Below, in pieces: positions 23,225-26,685 of a stretch of DNA of 26,685 nucleotides. The notes below the pieces were generated by a model that had not been told where the DNA came from, did not search any database, and saw only the letters and a list, made by a program, of their open reading frames with translations. How positions within the stretch are numbered: position 1 is the first letter of the stretch; every line of letters starts with the position of its first letter. The stretch spans positions 1-26,685 of the forward strand of contig JASLEF010000026.1 of assembly GCA_030151245.1 (NCBI GenBank). Reading direction: 5' to 3'. Made by a program: the position numbers and the translations under genes. Source of the DNA: Ignatzschineria sp. (GTDB lineage Bacteria; Pseudomonadota; Gammaproteobacteria; Cardiobacteriales; Wohlfahrtiimonadaceae).

Positions 23225-24637
23225 ATGCCTGCTGATAGTATTCGTTCCATACTTAACCTCATTGAAGAGAATGGAATTTTATTTATCGATCTTCGTCTAA
23301 CAGACATGATCGGACAAGAACATCACTTTACTATCCCAGCACGACAGGCAAACGAACAACTTTTCACTCAAGGAAAATTCTTCGATGGTTCAAGCTTTAA
23401 AGGTTGGAAACAAACTGAATGTTCAGATATGGTCTTAATTCCCAACTCTGAAAGTGCTTTTATTGACCCACTCGCAAAATACCCAACACTTGTCTTAATC
23501 TGTGATGTTGTAGAGCCAGATACGATGGATTATTACATTCGTGATCCTCGTGCATTAGCAAAAAGAGCGGAAGAATATTTGAAAGAAACCAAAATAGCAG
23601 ATACCGCCTTCTTTGGTCCTGAAAACGAATTCTTTATCTTTGATAATGTCCGCTATAGCAATGATCCTAATCATATGAGCTATGCGTTAAATTCAAGTAC
23701 AAGCTATTGGGATGCTCAAAACCCAGAAGCTTTCTCTGGTCACTTTGCAGAAAAACAGGGGGGGTATTCTCCACTTCAACCCGTTGATAAACTGCATGAC
23801 ATCCGAAATGAAATTGTCTTAAATGTTGAAAAAACAGGGCTTGATGTTGAAATTCATCATCGAGAAGTGGCCTCTGCCGGACAATGTGAAATTGGTGTAA
23901 AGTTCAACACCCTACTTGCTAAGTCCGATGAAGTACAGCGTCTTAAATATATTATTAAAAACACTGTAGATCAGCTTGGTAAAAGTGCAACATTCTTGCC
24001 AAAACCTTACTTCGGAGAGAGTGGATCAGGAATGCATGTTCATATTTCCCTCTTTAAAGAGGGGAACAATATCTTTTGTGGCGAGGAATATAGCAATCTA
24101 TCTGAAACTGCCCTCTACTTTATTGGAGGCATCATTAAACATGCCCATGCATTAAATGCTTTCACAAACGCCTCAACTAATAGCTACAAACGCTTGATCC
24201 CTCACTACGAAGCCCCCGTACTGTTAGCTTACTCTGCAAAAAATAGAACAGCCTCTATTCGCATACCTTACATTGCCAATGAAAATGCTCGTAGAATTGA
24301 GATCCGCTTTCCTGATGCAACAGCGAATCCCTATTTTGCATTCTCTGCATTACTAATGGCGGGTCTCGATGGTATTGAAAACAAAATTCACCCAGGTCCT
24401 GCATTTGACGAAAATCTTTACGATCTTTCCAGTGACTTATTGAGATCTATCCCAAAAGTCTGTCGCAATTTAAGTGAAGCACTTGACGCATTAGACAAAG
24501 ATCGTGAATTCCTTCTTAAAGGCGGCGTATTTAATGATAGTGTTATCGATGCATATATCAAACTTAAACAGCAAGAAATCAACCAAGTAAACGAAGTTCC
24601 ACATCCTATGGAATATAAACTCTATTACTCTATCTAG
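23225..24637 (+). CDS. glnA: Glutamine synthetase, type I (adenylylatable form)
   Basis: GlnA makes glutamine from glutamate, ammonia and ATP, the main ammonia-assimilation enzyme. The 470-residue protein has the GSI layout: the beta-grasp N-terminus ('FFDGSSFKGWKQTECSDM'), the ATP and metal loops 'FGPENEFFIFDNV' and 'EVASAGQCEIGVKFN', 'GSGMHVHISLFK', and 'RRIEIRFPDATANPYFAF'. Tyr399 in 'NLYDLSSD' matches the tyrosine that GlnE adenylylates in proteobacterial GSI-beta enzymes. The frame opens with a GTG at 23219, but that codon touches the AAGGAG ribosome site. The ATG at 23225 is 6 nt after that site and is the right start. ntrB and ntrC are not next to it; it ends at a strong terminator shared with csrA. 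Confidence 0.97.
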   Translation: MPADSIRSILNLIEENGILFIDLRLTDMIGQEHHFTIPARQANEQLFTQGKFFDGSSFKGWKQTECSDMVLIPNSESAFIDPLAKYPTLVLICDVVEPDTMDYYIRDPRALAKRAEEYLKETKIADTAFFGPENEFFIFDNVRYSNDPNHMSYALNSSTSYWDAQNPEAFSGHFAEKQGGYSPLQPVDKLHDIRNEIVLNVEKTGLDVEIHHREVASAGQCEIGVKFNTLLAKSDEVQRLKYIIKNTVDQLGKSATFLPKPYFGESGSGMHVHISLFKEGNNIFCGEEYSNLSETALYFIGGIIKHAHALNAFTNASTNSYKRLIPHYEAPVLLAYSAKNRTASIRIPYIANENARRIEIRFPDATANPYFAFSALLMAGLDGIENKIHPGPAFDENLYDLSSDLLRSIPKVCRNLSEALDALDKDREFLLKGGVFNDSVIDAYIKLKQQEINQVNEVPHPMEYKLYYSI

Positions 24638-24678
24638 AGTAGAAGATATTTCACTGACTTCGTCTTGCACAAAAAGAT

Positions 24679-24720
24679 AACTCCCCAAGCGCTCACAGCG
24701 CTTGGGGAGTTTATATTTTA
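24679..24720. terminator. Bidirectional intrinsic terminator between glnA and csrA
   Basis: AACTCCCCAAGCGCT (24679-24693) and AGCGCTTGGGGAGTT (24697-24711) form a perfect, GC-rich 15-bp stem with a 3-nt loop. On + it is followed by TATATTTTA, ending glnA. On the minus strand it is followed by ATCTTTTTG, ending csrA. It is the strongest hairpin in the window. Confidence 0.92.
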
Positions 24721-24736
24721 CAGCACTCAATGACTT

Positions 24737-24916
24737 TTAAGACTCATTGCTCTCTTTTTTAATGATATTCTGATAGATCTCTTCCCTGAAAACAGCAACA
24801 TCAGTAGGAGCATCAATACCAACTCGTACCTGATTACCCTTAAATTCTAATATAGTAATGGTGATATCATCATTAATAATCAGCCTTTCACCTGGCTTTC
24901 TAGTTAATATTAACAA
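24737..24916 (-). CDS. csrA: Carbon storage regulator CsrA (TTG start)
   Basis: CsrA is a small dimeric RNA-binding protein that controls translation and stability of many mRNAs by binding GGA motifs. This 59-residue product reads MLILTRKPGERLI onward, with 'GNQVRVGIDAP' at 28-37 and 'DVAVFREEIYQ' at 39-49. Leu4, Arg6 and Arg44, key RNA-contact residues in E. coli CsrA, are all kept; position 7 is Lys rather than Arg and position 43 is Phe rather than His. The start codon must be the TTG at 24914-24916: it has GGAG 5 nt upstream, gives exactly the family's N-terminus, and no in-frame ATG lies upstream. The short size and rare start make it easy to miss. It is read from its own promoter, converges on glnA and lies downstream of trmD. 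Confidence 0.95.
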   Translation of the reverse strand: MLILTRKPGERLIINDDITITILEFKGNQVRVGIDAPTDVAVFREEIYQNIIKKESNES

Positions 24917-24922
24917 AACAAC

Positions 24923-24970
24923 TCCTCTTATCCTTTTATAAAAAACACTAACACACTGATATATTATCAG
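24923..24970 (-). promoter_or_regulatory. csrA leader with hairpin and two GGA motifs
   Basis: The predicted leader of about 59 nt begins with a hairpin, CTGATA-ATA-TATCAG on the minus strand (24956-24970). It ends with two GGA motifs (complements of 24931-24933 and 24923-24925); the second is the ribosome site itself. CsrA binding here would block its own translation, as known in E. coli, but this is inference. Confidence 0.4.
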
Positions 24971-24981
24971 AATGGTATATA

Positions 24982-25010
24982 ATCATAATCTCCTGAAATG
25001 AAACAGTCAA
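24982..25010 (-). promoter_or_regulatory. Sigma-70 promoter of csrA
   Basis: On the minus strand TTGACT (complement of 25005-25010) is followed after exactly 17 bp by TATGAT (complement of 24982-24987): five of six matches in each box with ideal spacing. AT-rich DNA upstream (25011-25083) could act as an UP element. The start site would be near 24975. Confidence 0.75.
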
Positions 25011-25089
25011 TACAATCATTAACCTTTGTTAAATTAAAAGTTGTTTATTTGAGCTATGTTAATTTTAAATATTAATTTAAAATATAAAG

Positions 25090-25779
25090 TTAATTATCCT
25101 TTTTTTGCCTTAATGCCGTCCGTAACAAAGACTGCTCCCTTCTCCACTCGCTAATCTTTTTATGATCACCTGAAAAAAGCACCTCAGGAACACACAACCC
25201 ATTAATTTCTCGAGGCCTTGTATAATGTGGGTGATCCAACAATTCACCATCACTGAAAGAATCATTTAAATGAGAGTCTTCGTTAGAGATAGCATCAGGC
25301 AATAATCGCACGATTGAATCAATAACAACAGCTGCTGCAAGCTCTCCACCAGATAATACATAATCTCCAATAGAAAGCTCCAAATCAATCTCATGATCCA
25401 CTATCCGCTGATCAACACCCTCATAACGTCCACACAAGATCACAATGTGAGACTCATCAACAAGAGCACGAGATCTAACTTGCTTCAAAACCTCTCCTTG
25501 AGGAGACATGTAAATCCTTAACCCCCGGCTCTTTCGATACAACTCAATAGCATCCAGCGCTTTTTTAATAGGCTCATACATCATCACCATACCAGGCCCA
25601 CCACCAAAGGGACGAGCATCAACCGTATGATGATTATCCGTTGAGTAATCTCGAGGATTCCAAAACTTCAATTCAAAAAGCGCTCGATCATGCGCTCGAC
25701 TCACAACACCATCCTCAATAATTGGGGCAATAATCTCCGGAATTAAAGCAATAACATCAATAACGATTTTACTCTTCAT
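25090..25779 (-). CDS. trmD: tRNA (guanine-37-N1) methyltransferase
   Basis: TrmD methylates G37 next to the anticodon of a subset of tRNAs and prevents frameshifting. The 229-residue protein has the SPOUT knot signatures: 'FGGGPGMVMMYEPI' (58-71), 'LCGRYEGVDQRIVD' (115-128), 'SIGDYVLSGGELAA' (136-149) and 'LDHPHYTRPRE'. The acidic 'SNEDSH' near 165-170 is where the catalytic Asp lies in the family. The start is the ATG at 25777-25779; a TTG three codons earlier is in frame, but the ATG gives the usual beginning and overlaps the end of rimM by 11 nt, typical translational coupling. The gene usually next in this operon, rplS, is absent: 173 bp of AT-rich DNA and csrA follow. Confidence 0.96.
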   Translation of the reverse strand: MKSKIVIDVIALIPEIIAPIIEDGVVSRAHDRALFELKFWNPRDYSTDNHHTVDARPFGGGPGMVMMYEPIKKALDAIELYRKSRGLRIYMSPQGEVLKQVRSRALVDESHIVILCGRYEGVDQRIVDHEIDLELSIGDYVLSGGELAAAVVIDSIVRLLPDAISNEDSHLNDSFSDGELLDHPHYTRPREINGLCVPEVLFSGDHKKISEWRREQSLLRTALRQKKDN

Positions 25780-26272
25780 CCCAATCAACCTGTATATAAC
25801 CTTCTTCCAAGTTAACTTCCATGATGATATATTCCATCGAGTAAGGAATTAAGATCTCTTCCTGACCTTTTTTCACTGCCATGACATCATTTGCACCCGT
25901 CTCAAAGATATCATCAACAACGCCCAATTCAACGCCTTCATGGTTAATAACTTTTAAACCATAAAGATCAACCCAGTACACTTCATCTTCGGATGTTTCC
26001 GGCATATCTGCCCGCTCTATATAGAGCTCAGTCCCTAGAAGCGGCTCTACCGCATCTCGTGAATCATAGCCTACAAACTTCAACAAGACATGCTTACTAT
26101 GCTTTTGCCCAACCTCAACCTCTAGCTCTTGCCAAGCACCATTTTTTTTAATAAAAAATCGAGAGTACTGCAAGATACCTTCACGAGGTCTTGTCTCAGA
26201 AAATACTTTGATAAAGCCTTTTACACCATGAAATCCATTTACTTTACCTATAATAATTTTATCGATACTCAT
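25769..26272 (-). CDS. rimM: Ribosome maturation factor RimM
   Basis: RimM binds ribosomal protein S19 and helps mature the head of the 30S subunit. The 167-residue protein has the N-terminal RimM barrel (about 5-90), starting 'IIIGKVNGFHGVKGFIKVFS', and the C-terminal PRC-barrel with 'EDEVYWVDLYGLKV' (95-108), 'GVVDDIFETGANDVMAV' (115-131) and 'ILIPY' (139-143). The YW-DL and G-ND-motifs are those needed for S19 binding. The ATG has AAGGGA upstream. Its last 11 nt overlap trmD. It lies 73 bp after rpsP with a terminator-like hairpin between, so its expression is likely lower than that of rpsP. Confidence 0.96.
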   Translation of the reverse strand: MSIDKIIIGKVNGFHGVKGFIKVFSETRPREGILQYSRFFIKKNGAWQELEVEVGQKHSKHVLLKFVGYDSRDAVEPLLGTELYIERADMPETSEDEVYWVDLYGLKVINHEGVELGVVDDIFETGANDVMAVKKGQEEILIPYSMEYIIMEVNLEEGYIQVDWDEE

Positions 26273-26290
26273 CCATTAATCCCTTTTCAA

Positions 26291-26324
26291 TAAAAAAAGC
26301 CACCTTACAATTTGTAAGATGGCT
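26291..26324 (-). terminator. Terminator or attenuator between rpsP and rimM
   Basis: On the minus strand AGCCATCTTAC (26314-26324) pairs with GTAAGGTGGCT (26298-26308), with one G-U pair, around a 5-nt loop. A run of seven T follows (complement of 26292-26298). It begins 22 nt after the rpsP stop, inside what is normally one operon, so it probably lets only part of transcription reach rimM-trmD. Confidence 0.8.
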
Positions 26325-26345
26325 CTATATTAACTACTTAAACGA

Positions 26346-26609
26346 TTAAGCTTCAGCTTTTGCTGCTGCTCTATTTGCTTCTCTAATTAAAGATGCAACA
26401 CGCTCTGAAGGCTGAGCCCCTACTCCTACCCAGTAATCTACACGATCTTGAGCAAGTTCTAAACGTTTTTCTCCACCTTTTGCAATCGGATTAAAAAAGC
26501 CAAGACGCTCAATGTATTTACCAGTTACAGAATTTCTTTGATCTGCAACAACGATTTGGTAGAAAGGACGCTTTTTAGAGCCCCCACGAGCTAGACGAAT
26601 TGTAACCAT
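26346..26609 (-). CDS. rpsP: 30S ribosomal protein S16
   Basis: S16 is an early-binding 30S ribosomal protein. The 87-residue protein is full length and shows the family pattern: 'MVTIRLARGGSKKRPFYQIV' at the start, 'RNSVTGKYIERLGFFNPIA' and 'YWVGVGAQPSERVASLI' near the end. The ATG at 26607-26609 follows a GGAT ribosome site. It heads the rimM-trmD group and is followed by its own terminator-like hairpin. A possible promoter lies just upstream, within the window. Confidence 0.97.
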   Translation of the reverse strand: MVTIRLARGGSKKRPFYQIVVADQRNSVTGKYIERLGFFNPIAKGGEKRLELAQDRVDYWVGVGAQPSERVASLIREANRAAAKAEA

Positions 26610-26651
26610 AAAAATTTATATCCTATATTCAACTATAATCTTAAAAACTTT

Positions 26652-26680
26652 TTTATATTACATAGAGACACGTTATTCAA
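26652..26680 (-). promoter_or_regulatory. Possible promoter of rpsP
   Basis: On the minus strand TTGAAT (complement of 26675-26680) and TATAAA (complement of 26652-26657) are separated by exactly 17 bp. The boxes match four and five of six consensus bases. It would give a leader of about 37 nt for rpsP. Confidence 0.45.
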
Positions 26681-26685
26681 TATAA

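Noticed and set aside
25062..25083. A 9-bp inverted repeat, ATTTTAAAT and ATTTAAAAT, after trmD as a terminator
   Set aside because: It is made only of A and T, so it would be a weak RNA stem, and no T run follows on the minus strand.
1..26685. Mobile elements, CRISPR arrays, toxin-antitoxin pairs, tRNA and rRNA genes
   Set aside because: I looked for repeat arrays, transposase or integrase motifs, paired small toxins and cloverleaf or rRNA signatures and recognised none. A tRNA and covariance-model scan would be the decisive test.

Overview
This 26.7 kb window looks like a chromosomal housekeeping segment of a low-GC gammaproteobacterium. The gene set (dapA-bamC, the ubiE and ubiB pair, xth, rng, coaBC, csrA, rpsP-rimM-trmD) is gammaproteobacterial. 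The AT-rich sequence, an endonuclease-type MutL and a cytochrome c' would fit a lineage such as Ignatzschineria or Wohlfahrtiimonas; that placement is inference from composition and gene content only. I see no phage, insertion sequence, CRISPR array, tRNA or rRNA.

Layout. Positions 1-193 hold the 3' end of an alanine/sodium symporter on + with its terminator, followed by a GIDE-like membrane protein (436-1572, +). From 1713 to 23030 every gene lies on the minus strand. In transcription order they are xth; dapA-bamC; mutL-aroE; ubiE-ubiB; a cytochrome c'; a putrescine/spermidine-type binding protein; trxB; pgk-rng; coaBC-yqaA-AEC permease-EamA permease, trailed by the remains of a small membrane-protein gene; an unrecognised lipoprotein; and guaA. 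glnA (+) faces csrA (-) across one long bidirectional terminator. The right end carries rpsP-rimM-trmD on the minus strand.

Function. The genes serve central metabolism (pgk, guaA, glnA, dapA, aroE, coaBC), ubiquinone synthesis (ubiE, ubiB), DNA repair (mutL, xth), RNA processing and ribosome maturation (rng, rimM, trmD, rpsP), envelope assembly (bamC), redox balance (trxB, cytochrome c') and post-transcriptional control (csrA). Several pairs are spaced for translational coupling: coaBC/yqaA and pgk/rng are each 2 nt apart, and rimM/trmD overlap.

Points that stand out: csrA is a 59-codon gene with a TTG start behind a good sigma-70 promoter; rplS is absent from the end of the rpsP operon; an intrinsic terminator lies between rpsP and rimM; RNase G has an acidic, cysteine-bearing loop in its S1 domain; a decayed membrane-protein gene and a 17-bp tandem repeat lie downstream of the EamA gene; the GIDE-like protein and one lipoprotein have unknown roles. 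I found no convincing new multi-gene system here.
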